From Chryseobacterium rhizosphaerae (GTDB lineage Bacteria; Bacteroidota; Bacteroidia; Flavobacteriales; Weeksellaceae): a stretch of 64,000 nucleotides of DNA. The translations under genes and the position numbers were made by a program. Positions within the stretch are counted from its first letter, which is position 1; each line of letters opens with the position of its first letter. Location: positions 62,001-126,000 of the forward strand of contig NZ_QNUF01000007.1 in assembly GCF_003385455.1 (NCBI RefSeq), written 5' to 3'. Shown one piece after another: positions 9,257 through 17,659 of this stretch. Below the pieces are notes generated by a model. That model was given only the letters and a program-made list of their open reading frames with translations, ran no database searches and was not told the DNA's origin.

Positions 9257-10432
9257 TTATTTTTTATTAAACAGTAGAATAATCATCGAAAGAATACAGC
9301 TGATTCCTCCAAATAAATAGACCGCCTGATAGTTGAGCCAACCGGCAATCAATCCGGCAAGAGGTCCCGCTAACCCTAATGAAAGGTCAACAAATGCTAC
9401 ATATGCTCCTAAGGCAGTGCCTCTCATCTGAGGTTTTACTTTTTGAATGGCTAAAACACCCAGAGCTGGAAAAACCAATGAGAATCCAACCCCTGTTAAT
9501 CCACATCCGATGATGGCAACTGTTTTGGAAACAGATGTCCAGATAAGCATCTGCCCTATGACTTCGATGATTAAAGAGATAAAAGCAATGGTAAAACCTC
9601 CGTATTTATCAGGAAAGGAAGCAAAGAAAACTCTTGTCAGCACATAACATACCCCAAAGGTCATAAATGCCAGTGAAGCATCGCCCCAATTTTTCTCTGC
9701 GAAAAACAAGGCAATAAAAGAAGCAATACACCCGAATGCCATTGATGAAAATGCCAGACTCAGACCCTGTCCGGAAATAGCGCCTATAACTTTATAAAAT
9801 GGGGTTCTGATGTGGTTTTTATCTACCGGAATAGAAGGAAGCTTAGCTGTAGATATCCAGCTTACAAACGGAAGAAGGGCTATAAGAATAAAGGCAGGCA
9901 GTATGCTGTATTCTTTACTCAGCCAGATACTCATAGGGGCTCCAATAGCAATCCCTGCATACATGGCAATGCCGTTCCATGTCATTACTTTCCCTGAATT
10001 TGTGTGGCCTGCAAGACCAATTCCCCAGGTTAACGCTCCTGTGACCAGAAAGCTTTCACTTATCCCATGAATAATCCTTGCAAGCAGTAAACAGCCAAGG
10101 GCCCAAAATTTATCCGCCTGAAACAATACTGCCAAAACATACATGGCTCCGGCAACAACAGTGAGTATAACCCCAGACATTTTACTGCTTTTTGCACCTT
10201 TGGTATCCGTTATTTTACCGGAATAAGCCCGGGTTAAAAGTGTTGATAAAGACTGAAGGCCAATCACCAGCCCTATAATGATACTGTCAAATCCTAAATT
10301 GTTCTGAACAAACTTCGGAAGGACTCCCAACGCAATTCCTATCGTGAGGTATACTCCAAATACTGAAATAATAATGGGCGTAATTACTTTGTAGAAATTA
10401 ATATGCTGCCCCTTTTCTAATGTTGTACTCAT
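9257..10432 (-). CDS. MFS transporter
   Basis: The 391-residue product has twelve predicted membrane segments. The cytoplasmic loop motif [17 protein letters not shown] (about residues 68-84) is the MFS motif A in a form common among small-molecule exporters and sugar or siderophore transporters. The product is closest in feel to the DHA1/YhhS-like arabinose-efflux permeases. It precedes the ViuB-like gene by 11 bp and is presumably cotranscribed with it. It could export or import an iron chelate, but no residue proves this; a drug exporter is the alternative. Its promoter carries the Crp-type box found at the neighbouring genes. Confidence 0.85.
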   Translation of the reverse strand: MSTTLEKGQHINFYKVITPIIISVFGVYLTIGIALGVLPKFVQNNLGFDSIIIGLVIGLQSLSTLLTRAYSGKITDTKGAKSSKMSGVILTVVAGAMYVLAVLFQADKFWALGCLLLARIIHGISESFLVTGALTWGIGLAGHTNSGKVMTWNGIAMYAGIAIGAPMSIWLSKEYSILPAFILIALLPFVSWISTAKLPSIPVDKNHIRTPFYKVIGAISGQGLSLAFSSMAFGCIASFIALFFAEKNWGDASLAFMTFGVCYVLTRVFFASFPDKYGGFTIAFISLIIEVIGQMLIWTSVSKTVAIIGCGLTGVGFSLVFPALGVLAIQKVKPQMRGTALGAYVAFVDLSLGLAGPLAGLIAGWLNYQAVYLFGGISCILSMIILLFNKK

Positions 10433-10457
10433 AAATTTTATTTAAAATATTCGGGTG

Positions 10458-10501
10458 CAAATGTCTTTGTACAGCCAATACCAAACTTTGACTTAGATCA
10501 A
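10458..10501 (-). promoter_or_regulatory. Crp/Fnr-type box and -7 element for the MFS/ViuB operon
   Basis: On the minus strand TTGATCTAAGTCAA (10488-10501) is followed after exactly 30 nt by the end of GACATTTG (10458-10465), seven of eight positions matching TAnnTTTG. The box is identical in sequence to the one before the antiporter gene (12177-12190), and the spacing is the same. Confidence 0.65.
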
Positions 10502-10523
10502 AAAAGGAAATTCCTGTGTCCCC

Positions 10524-12129
10524 TTATTCAGAATAATGATCAATAGCTGCTATTTCATGATGAATAGTACTTGTCCAAAAATCCAGTTCCTCTTCTTTTT
10601 TACGGATGATATCAAGGGTAAAATCCCCTGTGTGGTAGCCTTTTACCAATGCTCTTCTCTGGCATTCTGCAAGCTGTAGTTCCAGAGTAAAATAGGTTTT
10701 TTTCCATTCATTATGCCGGGAAAACATGGTTTCTTCGCTACTGTTCATCAATTGATATTTTTCCCTTTCAAGCTTTTCGGTCATATTTTTCAATGCCGCC
10801 TGAACCTTGTCATCATTTGATATAAAATCATTTAAAAATGAAACAGATTTTTCCAGAAGAAGTATATTGAGGTCTTTTTCTTCCTGTTTATCGGGAGACG
10901 AAGGCTTTATCATGCTGATTAACCTGGGTAATGTCACTCCCTGGATCAGTAATGTAAAAACAATAACGATGAAGCATATAAATAATACAGTATCCCTCTG
11001 CTCTATAACAGCTCCCTGATGATCTTTAAAGGGCAGTGCAAGGGCTGCAGCCAGTGAAACAACACCACGCATCCCTGACCATGATAAAATAATATATTCT
11101 TTCTTTGATGGAGTGAGAAAACCGCCTTCTTTTTCGGACCTGCTGTTCGAAAAAAGAGGAAATAAGGAGAGTACGGCCAAGCGGATAACTACCAGGACAA
11201 TAAACAATAAGAAGCCATAAAAAACCAGGACAGGAAGATCACTATCCTGTATATTTGAGATGATTGCCGGGAGCTGCATGCCAAGAATAAGAAATATCAA
11301 CCCATTCAGAATAAAGATAATAACTTCCCAAAAATGACTCATCTGCAACCTGCTTCCGGCACTGAATAATGAAATTGAATTCCAGGAAAGAAACATTCCT
11401 AATAACACAACAGCCAATACTCCGGAATATCCCAGATGCTCTGCCAGACTGTATGCCGCAAAAGGAAGCAGAATCACAGCAAATGTTTCAGCACTGCTGT
11501 TTCCGTTAAAATATTTGTGGAGCTTTAAAAATATAAAACCTATCACAAGGCCAATAACCAATCCTCCAAGACTGATGCTTAATAAACTGGAGCCCAGCGT
11601 CCCAAAATGAGAAAACACCACTGGTAACAGCGATAACAGCACATTTATAAGCAATTAAAGCCGATGCATCATTCAGTAAACTTTCCCCTTCAAGGATCGT
11701 TGTCAGTTTCTGTGGCAGCGGAAGAGATTTTGTAATGCTTGTTGCCGCTACGGCATCGGGTGGTGAAATGATAGCGCCCATTACAAAGGCAAGCGGCCAG
11801 CTGAATCCGGGAATTAAGGTGTGAACAAGTAAAGCAATAACAGTAGTGGTTAAAAAGACCAGTCCAATGGCCAGTACAGAAATTTTTGAAAATTCTTTTT
11901 TAAAATCGGGAATTGATGTATTCCAGGCAGCATCAAATAATATGGGAGGAAGTACTATGTAAAAAATCATTTCCGGGCTCATGTCGATAGATGGCACAAG
12001 TTGAGTGACACTTAGAATCAATCCGGCTGTTACAAGCAAGATAGGAAGTGCAAGCTTTAATTTTTCTTTTACCGAAATAATAATGATTAAAATGATTGAG
12101 ATCCAAATAATTTTTTGAAGTTCTTCCAT
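10524..12129 (-). pseudogene. CPA1-type Na+/H+ antiporter split by a one-base frameshift
   Basis: Two overlapping frames encode the halves of one antiporter of about 534 residues. The first (start 12129) has the membrane core with the PPDAVAATSI and LLNDASALIAYK segments, whose acidic residues carry ions in this family. It reads correctly to LQFI (residue 183), then goes out of frame. The second frame continues with SISLGGLVIGLVIG and runs through the remaining membrane segments and the long charged C-terminal tail to 10524. Removing one T on the plus strand near 11580 restores a seamless protein. The site has no long homopolymer, so this may be a true mutation, but an assembly or sequencing error is equally possible. 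The second half could start at ATG 11654, yet would lack the ion-binding core. A Crp-type box lies upstream. Confidence 0.85.
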
Positions 12130-12146
12130 AGCTTTGTATTAAGCCG

Positions 12147-12190
12147 CGAAATTAAAAAGCTGGCAGCGGAAGAACTTTGACTTAGATCAA
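12147..12190 (-). promoter_or_regulatory. Crp/Fnr-type box and -7 element for the antiporter gene
   Basis: On the minus strand TTGATCTAAGTCAA (12177-12190) is followed after exactly 30 nt by the end of TAATTTCG (12147-12154), which matches TAnnTTTG in seven of eight positions. Box and spacing match those of the MFS promoter at 10458-10501. Confidence 0.65.
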
Positions 12191-12206
12191 AAAGGGATAG
12201 GCATTT

Positions 12207-12815
12207 CTATTCAAAGTCCAGAAAACCATCTGTAAGCTGCTGCCACTGGATTTTGGCGATTCCAATCATTCCTCCGGCAGCAACCATCATATTTCTAATG
12301 ATATCAAAGAGCCTTGCATTGAAATTAGGAGATTCATTTCTCCCATATACTGCCGTGTTTATGTGAGTTGAATCTCTTCGGATCATAAATGTAGAAGTGG
12401 CTTTTGAGCTATAAAAGTGGGCAATATGGCTGTTGTTTTTATTCTTAGGATCCTGTGACGGTCTGCAGGTAATCATGATACTTTCGGAGATTGTATCCTC
12501 ATAATAACAGATCTCTGTTATTTCCACCCAATCATAACCTTTTGCTTGAGTTTCTCCCGGCCCCGGAATATTGATTCTGATAAAATCGCCTTTTAGAGGT
12601 TCTCTTTCGGCAGGGATAGCATTGGAATCATACAGTTTAAATGCGGCAAAAGCATCTCCACAATAGCTTTTCCATTTGTTGATGGAGAAAAATCTTTTTT
12701 TTACTATTTCAAATTTCAATGGAATCAGTGGCGCTGCAAACTGTTTTCTGCTTTCCGTGTCATGAAATCCTCCGGATTTTTGCTGAGGAACCCCTTTTAT
12801 TTGCTTTGGTTTCAT
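12207..12815 (-). CDS. Unrecognised protein
   Basis: The 202-residue product has no signal peptide and no membrane segment. It starts with a basic, disordered-looking stretch (MKPKQIKGVPQQKSGG) and then becomes a mixed alpha/beta sequence with several tryptophans. A segment near residues 70-110 (GDFIRINIPGPGETQAKGYD) has the look of a small beta-barrel or SH3-like fold, and the DWVEITEICYYEDTI stretch follows. The C-terminus is hydrophobic and Gly/Met-rich. I do not recognise the family. Similar proteins in Bacteroidetes may be linked to type VI-like or phage-like structures, but that is only an impression. It stands alone between the antiporter promoter and a gene-free region. Confidence 0.7.
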   Translation of the reverse strand: MKPKQIKGVPQQKSGGFHDTESRKQFAAPLIPLKFEIVKKRFFSINKWKSYCGDAFAAFKLYDSNAIPAEREPLKGDFIRINIPGPGETQAKGYDWVEITEICYYEDTISESIMITCRPSQDPKNKNNSHIAHFYSSKATSTFMIRRDSTHINTAVYGRNESPNFNARLFDIIRNMMVAAGGMIGIAKIQWQQLTDGFLDFE

Positions 12816-13092
12816 AGCGTCTGTTTTAAAGCAAGTTAATGAAAATGATACGCTTTATTTTATGAGTGTAGTCACAATCAAAAACACCAACAGCGATCAT
12901 TCATTTTTAGGATGATGTACAATTACGGATTTGCATCATATACCCTATGATGTCATTAGAAATAGATATTTTAAAGAGGTACAATTATACACCCATAAAA
13001 TTCCACAATGCTAAAGAAAACTTGCATCAGTTAAAGAATAGTTATTTTCTATCAAAATCAATAATTTTTAAAAAAAATGCATATATAATGTT

Positions 13093-13121
13093 TTGCATAA
13101 TATTAATTTTACTTATATTTG
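13093..13121 (+). promoter_or_regulatory. Consensus Bacteroidetes promoter without a gene
   Basis: TTG at 13093-13095 is followed by an 18-nt spacer and TATATTTG (13114-13121), a full match to the flavobacterial consensus. No gene follows on the plus strand within 1 kb; a terminator follows after about 40 nt. Confidence 0.65.
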
Positions 13122-13125
13122 TGGA

Positions 13126-13187
13126 TCGAAATAATTTTTTTTCATCATTTGTGTTTTTTTAAGGTCTCCATTCGTGGGGACCTTTTT
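13126..13187 (+). ncRNA. Candidate small RNA of about 60 nt
   Basis: The expected transcript starts near 13126, has a U-rich leader without any ATG, and ends in the terminator hairpin. A perfect promoter and a strong terminator this close together with no reading frame between them is the usual picture of an independent small RNA. The sequence does not match any RNA family that I know. The start and end are estimates. Confidence 0.45.
13161..13187 (+). terminator. Intrinsic terminator with UUCG tetraloop
   Basis: AAGGTCTCCA pairs with TGGGGACCTT (one T-G pair) around a TTCG tetraloop, and a T run follows. This is a ten-pair stem with one of the most stable loops. No coding gene on the plus strand precedes it. 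Confidence 0.75.
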
Positions 13188-13415
13188 GCTTCCACTGATC
13201 CTATAATTGATTATTCACTGCTAATATGAAAATGCAATAAATGGTGAAATATTATGCTTTTTAAAATCAACAAACACTTTAATATAGGGTGTCGTATACA
13301 TTTACAATGAACAATAAATCCCTTTTAAATGTTTTATAGTAAGATCAACGGCATAAACATATTACTCAACATTTATGATACTTAGGATCAGAACTAAAAA
13401 ATGAGATTTTGCCTG

Positions 13416-14198
13416 CTATTTAATATTTTTCACAAAATCGGTAGGCCGGAACTGCATCACAGCCTGAAAGCTTCTTGTATAAGCCTGTACACTTTTGTAC
13501 CCTACTTCATAGGCTGTTTCGGAAATGGTAAGATTTCCGGCACTCAAAAGCTCAAGACTTTTGATGATTCGCAGCATCTGCTGATATTTGCTGAGTGTAA
13601 GCCCGGTTTCTTTTTTGAAAATACGTTCTAAAGTACGGGTAGATAATAACGCCGTTTCTCCCAGATCTTCTATTCTAATTTCTTTATGATAATCATGATG
13701 CAGGTGTTCTATCACTTTTGTTAGGCGTTTGTCTTTAGGAAGACAGATATGGAGTTTCAGAGAATGTTCTACGAAATGAGGAAGCTCATTGAATAATGCT
13801 CTTAAAAATATGGTTTCATCGGCATCTTTTGAGAGTAGTTTAGACCATTTTTCTACATATTTTATCATTTCTTTTAAAACCGGAGGAACTGAAAATACGT
13901 TGACTTCATGGTAAAAAGAGTTTTTTCTGTCAACTTCAGCAAACATAATCATCAGATTGATTTTCTCAGAATGTGAATTGGTCTTATGGATGGTATTGGG
14001 AGGAATCCAAACAGCATGGTTTTGCGGAAGAAGATAAATCTTTTCTTCAATGGTAATATACTGAAACCCACTTTCTACATAGACCAGTTGCCCTTTTTGA
14101 TGCTGGTGAAGCACATCATCATGAATCCAGTTTTCTTCAAACCAGACAAAATAAGGTTTATGCAGTTCATCTACTTCTATACTGTTATTCGCATTCAT
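13416..14198 (-). CDS. AraC family transcriptional regulator with cupin sensor domain
   Basis: The 260-residue product has an N-terminal cupin (about residues 10-100, with LPQNHAVWIPPNTIHKT typical of the metal or ligand pocket) and a C-terminal double helix-turn-helix (about 175-258; LLSTRTLERIFKKETGL and AYEVGYKSVQAYTRSFQ). This is the class that activates a divergent transporter gene. It lies 71 bp from the start of a divergent MFS gene, and an inverted repeat, TAATTTTGC facing its complement, fills the gap. The MFS gene is therefore its likely target. The inducer is unknown. Confidence 0.9.
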   Translation of the reverse strand: MNANNSIEVDELHKPYFVWFEENWIHDDVLHQHQKGQLVYVESGFQYITIEEKIYLLPQNHAVWIPPNTIHKTNSHSEKINLMIMFAEVDRKNSFYHEVNVFSVPPVLKEMIKYVEKWSKLLSKDADETIFLRALFNELPHFVEHSLKLHICLPKDKRLTKVIEHLHHDYHKEIRIEDLGETALLSTRTLERIFKKETGLTLSKYQQMLRIIKSLELLSAGNLTISETAYEVGYKSVQAYTRSFQAVMQFRPTDFVKNIK

Positions 14199-14220
14199 GT
14201 CGTTTTAAGTTAAAACTTTG

Positions 14221-14254
14221 GCAAAATTAAACAAAATTACTATGCTAATTTTGC
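14221..14254. promoter_or_regulatory. Divergent -7-like elements forming an inverted repeat
   Basis: GCAAAATTA (14221-14229) and TAATTTTGC (14246-14254) are exact complements. Each also contains TAATTTTG, a match to the -7 element, in the right direction for the AraC gene (minus) and the MFS gene (plus). I find no good TTG element for either, which would fit activator-dependent promoters. Confidence 0.45.
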
Positions 14255-14269
14255 ACAAAAGTTTTTATT

Positions 14270-15475
14270 ATGATGAAGAGTGAAATAAGAAAAAAAGCAT
14301 CTTATGCTTTACTGATCATTAATGTTTTGGTGGTTATACTGATCTCAAGTAATCTTCGTTCGCCTATTGTTGCAGTATCTCCTGTATTAAACGAGGTGAG
14401 AGAAGCTTTACAACTGGATAATTTTCAGGTGAGTTTGCTGACCTCCATTCCTCTTTTTATGTTTGCAGGCTGTTCGGTATTGGTGAGTAGATTTTCCAAT
14501 ACCCTTGGAATCAGTAAGCTATTGATGTATTCCTTACTTATTTTAAGTTTTGGGCTTTTTCTTCGTATTTCCGGATCACTGCCCATGTTGTTTCTGGGAT
14601 CGATATTCATAGGGTTGGGAATTTGTATTGGTAATGTGGTAACCCCCGGATATGTTAAAAATAACTTCCCAAAACAGATTGGTCTTATGACCGGAATTTT
14701 TGCGGTTTCTATGAACCTTACTGCTGCACTGGCTTCAGGTTTTAGTGTAAGAATTGGAGAATGGACGGGCTTTGGATGGCGGGGTTCATTAGGGATCTGG
14801 CTGATTATTGCAGGATTGGGATTTCTTGTATTACTCCTTGAGCTTCTTTTCAACAAAAAGAATTCTGACCAACCCAAAGTGGCGCTGAGCACCTCTGGGG
14901 CTAATATGTTCAAATCTTCCCAGGCATGGAATATTAGCATTTTCATGGGACTTCAGTCTCTGTTTTATTACTGCATGGTTGCCTGGCTACCCTCCTTCCT
15001 CGCAGACTATAATATGCAGGGAGAAAGCTCCGGCTGGGTTCTTTTTGTCATTCAGATTACGATGATTCCGGTGACGTTTTGCTGCCCGATTATAGCCAGT
15101 AAAATGAAGGATCAAAGGATTATGATTCTTTTTATCTGCGCCTTAATGTTTACAAGTACCATGATGTTTGTACTGCTAAAATCCCAATGGATTTACGTAA
15201 ATGCAGTTATCATAGGCCTATCCAATGGATTGTCTTTCAGCCTGTCTATCCTGTTTTTCTCTACAAGAACAAAAAGCAGTATCAATGCAGTGAAAATTTC
15301 AGGAATGGCACAATCCGTAGGATATCTTATCGCCGGATTTGGACCTCCTGTTTTTGGAAAACTCCATGATTGGGATATTTCATGGAATACATCCTTTTAT
15401 TTCCTGAGTATTGCAGTACTAATCATGCTGTATTTTGGATTGAAAGCAGCAAGAAACAGATATGTAGAAGATTAA
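14270..15475 (+). CDS. MFS transporter, CynX/NimT-like
   Basis: The 401-residue product has twelve predicted membrane segments. The first, with SSNLRSPIVAVSPVLNEV, has the pattern of the CynX/NimT branch (cyanate and 2-nitroimidazole transporters), where R-x-P-I/A-V follows the first helix. The next loop lacks the strong motif A of drug pumps. The substrate cannot be read from the sequence. Two adjacent ATG codons (14270 and 14273) are possible starts. The divergent AraC regulator 71 bp away probably controls it. The gene ends 21 bp before the convergent DUF421 gene. Confidence 0.87.
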   Translation: MMKSEIRKKASYALLIINVLVVILISSNLRSPIVAVSPVLNEVREALQLDNFQVSLLTSIPLFMFAGCSVLVSRFSNTLGISKLLMYSLLILSFGLFLRISGSLPMLFLGSIFIGLGICIGNVVTPGYVKNNFPKQIGLMTGIFAVSMNLTAALASGFSVRIGEWTGFGWRGSLGIWLIIAGLGFLVLLLELLFNKKNSDQPKVALSTSGANMFKSSQAWNISIFMGLQSLFYYCMVAWLPSFLADYNMQGESSGWVLFVIQITMIPVTFCCPIIASKMKDQRIMILFICALMFTSTMMFVLLKSQWIYVNAVIIGLSNGLSFSLSILFFSTRTKSSINAVKISGMAQSVGYLIAGFGPPVFGKLHDWDISWNTSFYFLSIAVLIMLYFGLKAARNRYVED

Positions 15476-15496
15476 ATAAAGTTGGCTGGATCAACT

Positions 15497-16237
15497 TCAA
15501 GTGATGCGTTTCCTGTTACTGGACACCACCCATTCATCCTTTAAACAGCTGGGGCAATTTTCTGAATTGCCTGCTGTTTTATATTCCGTGTGACCACAGA
15601 ATGTACAGGAATAATATCCTTCATCATGAATAGATTTTAATGGATTTTCCAGCGAATCTGGCATAATAGGAAGCCCATATTTCACATACTGGTCTTCATA
15701 GAAAAACACACTGATTTCTCCGGAGATTTCTTCAATTGCAATTTCGATCTGTCCAAGCTGCGAAACACCTTTTAATCTTAGCTCCGCAAAGAATTCATCA
15801 CTTCCTAAATTTTCTTTTTGGAAGTTCTTAACGGAAAATTCACCATTTTCTATCAGACAGATGGATTTTCCTTCCACCAGCTTTTCGAAAGTCTTACTTT
15901 TTCCAATAAAGAATGTAACGATTGTATACAGGAGAATAATGACAATAAAAACAATAAGGGACGAAATAATTCCGACATCTTTATTAAACATGGGATCTCC
16001 TGCTGCAGAACCTAATCCAATAATAACCACCAGTTCAAAGATAGAGAGCTGTTTAACCCCCCTTTTCCCTAAAATCCTCAACCCGATAATAATAGCCAGA
16101 AACATAATCATGGTACGAAGAATGATCTCTAAAAGAAAAGACCATTCTTCATGTCCCAATAATAATTCTTTCCAATCAAGATTTAATAGAAAAACTGAAA
16201 GCATAAAATTATTTATGAATGAGAGTCCAAAAAACAA
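15497..16237 (-). CDS. DUF421/YetF-like membrane protein with C-terminal zinc ribbon
   Basis: This 246-residue inner-membrane protein starts with three hydrophobic segments (to about residue 110), the third followed by FFIGKSKTFEKLVEGKSI, then the soluble DUF421 domain with GKSICLIENGEF and the EFFAELRLKGVSQLGQIEIAI core (about 125-185). YetF-type proteins are poorly characterised, with links to spores or stress. What is odd is the tail: CTFCGH near residue 210 and CPSCLKD near 230 form a Cys4 zinc-ribbon or rubredoxin-like knuckle, not part of standard YetF as I know it. A second Met at codon 12 is an alternative start. It lies 20 bp downstream of the MBL hydrolase gene and is probably cotranscribed with it. 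Confidence 0.82.
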   Translation of the reverse strand: MFFGLSFINNFMLSVFLLNLDWKELLLGHEEWSFLLEIILRTMIMFLAIIIGLRILGKRGVKQLSIFELVVIIGLGSAAGDPMFNKDVGIISSLIVFIVIILLYTIVTFFIGKSKTFEKLVEGKSICLIENGEFSVKNFQKENLGSDEFFAELRLKGVSQLGQIEIAIEEISGEISVFFYEDQYVKYGLPIMPDSLENPLKSIHDEGYYSCTFCGHTEYKTAGNSENCPSCLKDEWVVSSNRKRIT

Positions 16238-16257
16238 GCCATCCCAAAGGGGTATTC

Positions 16258-17031
16258 CTACGACTTGAACTCTAAGGTGATTTCTTCATCATCTTTTAGG
16301 ATAAAACATTGATCAGCTAACCCTTCTTTAACTATCTTTTCCTCAATATACTTTCTGTCTTCTTTGCAATGGCTCACCGCTTCCAGATGGGTAACCCATA
16401 CCAATGCTTCGGGAGCATACCTGCAGACTTTTATAATATCTTCACTCGTCATAATAATAGGATCTCCCACTGAAAAAGTGGCAGCTCCGCCTGCCACAAT
16501 AATGTGCTCTGGCTGATACCTCTCTATCTCCTCTGCAATATCATCATACCAGATACTGTCCCCAACAATATAAACGGACTGGTTAGCCGTTTTAAAAACA
16601 AATCCGTTTACCACTCCCATTTTTTCTCCAATTTCTCCGGTTCCGTGCTGTCCTTTCGTGATAAATATATCCATACTATTCCAATGGAGATGATCACTGA
16701 TAGGAATTACATTTCTAAATCCTTGCTCCACTATTTGTTCTGAAATGACGGAGGGACACAGAATAGGCATATTTTTATCGATGAGCTCTATTGCTTTTGA
16801 ATCCCAATGGTCGGGATGCAGATGAGTAATAACTACAGCATCTACTTTTTCCAGTTTTTGCACCAATTCTTCATGACTGAACGGAAGATCAACCAATGGA
16901 TTCAGAAGTTCACTATCTGTCATGGGAAACTTTCCCAAAGATCCTTTATCTCCAAGCATAGGATCAATAAGGATATTCACGTCATTGTTATTTAACAGCA
17001 ATGTTGCATTGCGCCATAATTGTAGTTTCAT
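16258..17031 (-). CDS. Metallo-beta-lactamase fold hydrolase (UlaG-like)
   Basis: The 257-residue product carries the two-metal motif THLHPDHWDSKAIE near residue 74, followed by GTGEIGEKMG and a VYIVGDSIWYDDI strand with the bridging Asp, then a final WVTHLEAVSHC with a metal His. The short N-terminal strand set (LQLWRNATLLLNNNDVNILIDPML) matches the UlaG/lactonase-like branch. The substrate is unknown; lactones and phosphodiesters are typical. It starts 94 bp from a divergent HxlR regulator, with an inverted repeat in between, so it is probably repressed by that regulator in the absence of inducer. The DUF421 gene follows in the same operon. Confidence 0.85.
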   Translation of the reverse strand: MKLQLWRNATLLLNNNDVNILIDPMLGDKGSLGKFPMTDSELLNPLVDLPFSHEELVQKLEKVDAVVITHLHPDHWDSKAIELIDKNMPILCPSVISEQIVEQGFRNVIPISDHLHWNSMDIFITKGQHGTGEIGEKMGVVNGFVFKTANQSVYIVGDSIWYDDIAEEIERYQPEHIIVAGGAATFSVGDPIIMTSEDIIKVCRYAPEALVWVTHLEAVSHCKEDRKYIEEKIVKEGLADQCFILKDDEEITLEFKS

Positions 17032-17083
17032 TTTGTTTAAATTTGCTGAACAAATCTATCGGTTAATGACCGCAAAATAATCG

Positions 17084-17106
17084 ATGGTTACCAAAAGGTT
17101 AACCAT
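17084..17106. promoter_or_regulatory. Candidate HxlR operator
   Basis: ATGGTTACC, four A, GGTTAACCAT is an inverted repeat with arms of eight to nine bases, located between the divergent MBL and HxlR genes. A third GGTTA copy lies 20 bp upstream (17061). HxlR proteins bind such symmetric sites as dimers. Confidence 0.5.
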
Positions 17107-17124
17107 ATTTATACTAAGGAATTG

Positions 17125-17442
17125 ATGAATTTTGAAGAATTTAAAACGTGTGGACTTCGACGGAGCCTGGATATCCTGTCCGGAAAATGGAAACCCCTGA
17201 TCTTATCCTCTCTTTTTGAGGAGGAGCAGGTACGTTTTGTGGAGCTTTGGCGAAAAATGCCGAGAGTTTCCAAGAAAGTGTTAGCAGAACAGCTAAAACA
17301 GCTGGAAGAAAATGATATTATTCAACGTATTGAAGTATACAATTTCCCTCCGGAAGTATATTACAAACTTTCAGACAGAGCCAGAAAATTAGGTCCTATT
17401 CTTGATGCGCTGCATGAATGGGGTAACGAACTGAACCCATAA
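17125..17442 (+). CDS. HxlR family transcriptional regulator
   Basis: At 105 residues this is a minimal HxlR winged helix: CGLRRSLDILSGKWKPLIL opens the first helix, then the recognition region RMPRVSKKVLAEQLKQLEEND, and the wing VEVYNFPPEVYYKL-type segment. The Cys near the N-terminus is at the position used for redox or electrophile sensing in several members, so aldehydes or quinones are possible signals. I use ATG at 17125; the codon before it in frame is a TTG and adds only one residue. It is divergent to the MBL-fold hydrolase, its likely target. Confidence 0.88.
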   Translation: MNFEEFKTCGLRRSLDILSGKWKPLILSSLFEEEQVRFVELWRKMPRVSKKVLAEQLKQLEENDIIQRIEVYNFPPEVYYKLSDRARKLGPILDALHEWGNELNP

Positions 17443-17550
17443 TGCCAATCTCCCGCAGGAATTTCTCAGCGCAACATTTACTCTTTCATTGGCTTTAGTT
17501 GATTTTTTTCTAGTAAAATATCTGTTAAAAGGCAAAATCCGGAGAGTTCT

Positions 17551-17580
17551 TTACTTTTCTAAAACTTTATCATATATTTG
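17551..17580 (+). promoter_or_regulatory. Likely promoter of the T9SS protein gene
   Basis: TATATTTG (17573-17580) is a full -7 match 80 bp before the start codon. The upstream TTG is weak. In the leader, AGGTTA and TAACCT (17612-17630) form a small inverted repeat. Confidence 0.45.
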
Positions 17581-17659
17581 GAAACACAACCCCAAAATTA
17601 TATGTTGATGTAGGTTACAAAATATAACCTCAAAATTTCCTATTAAAAAAAAACAAACA

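Larger units (their letters stand above)
12816..13415. other. Gene-free region of 600 bp holding a small-RNA candidate
   Basis: Very AT-rich, with no plausible coding frame; a 71-codon frame at 12947-13162 runs straight through the promoter and looks random. The only structured elements are the promoter at 13093-13121 and the terminator at 13161-13187, reported separately. From 13190 to 13415 I see nothing. Confidence 0.6.

Noticed and set aside
11560..11600. Programmed frameshifting in the antiporter gene
   Set aside because: There is no slippery heptamer or downstream structure at the joint, and such control is not known for CPA1 antiporters, so mutation or sequence error is simpler.
12947..13162. 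71-codon plus-strand frame in the gap after 12815
   Set aside because: It runs through the consensus promoter, its composition follows the AT-rich background, and no family resemblance is seen.
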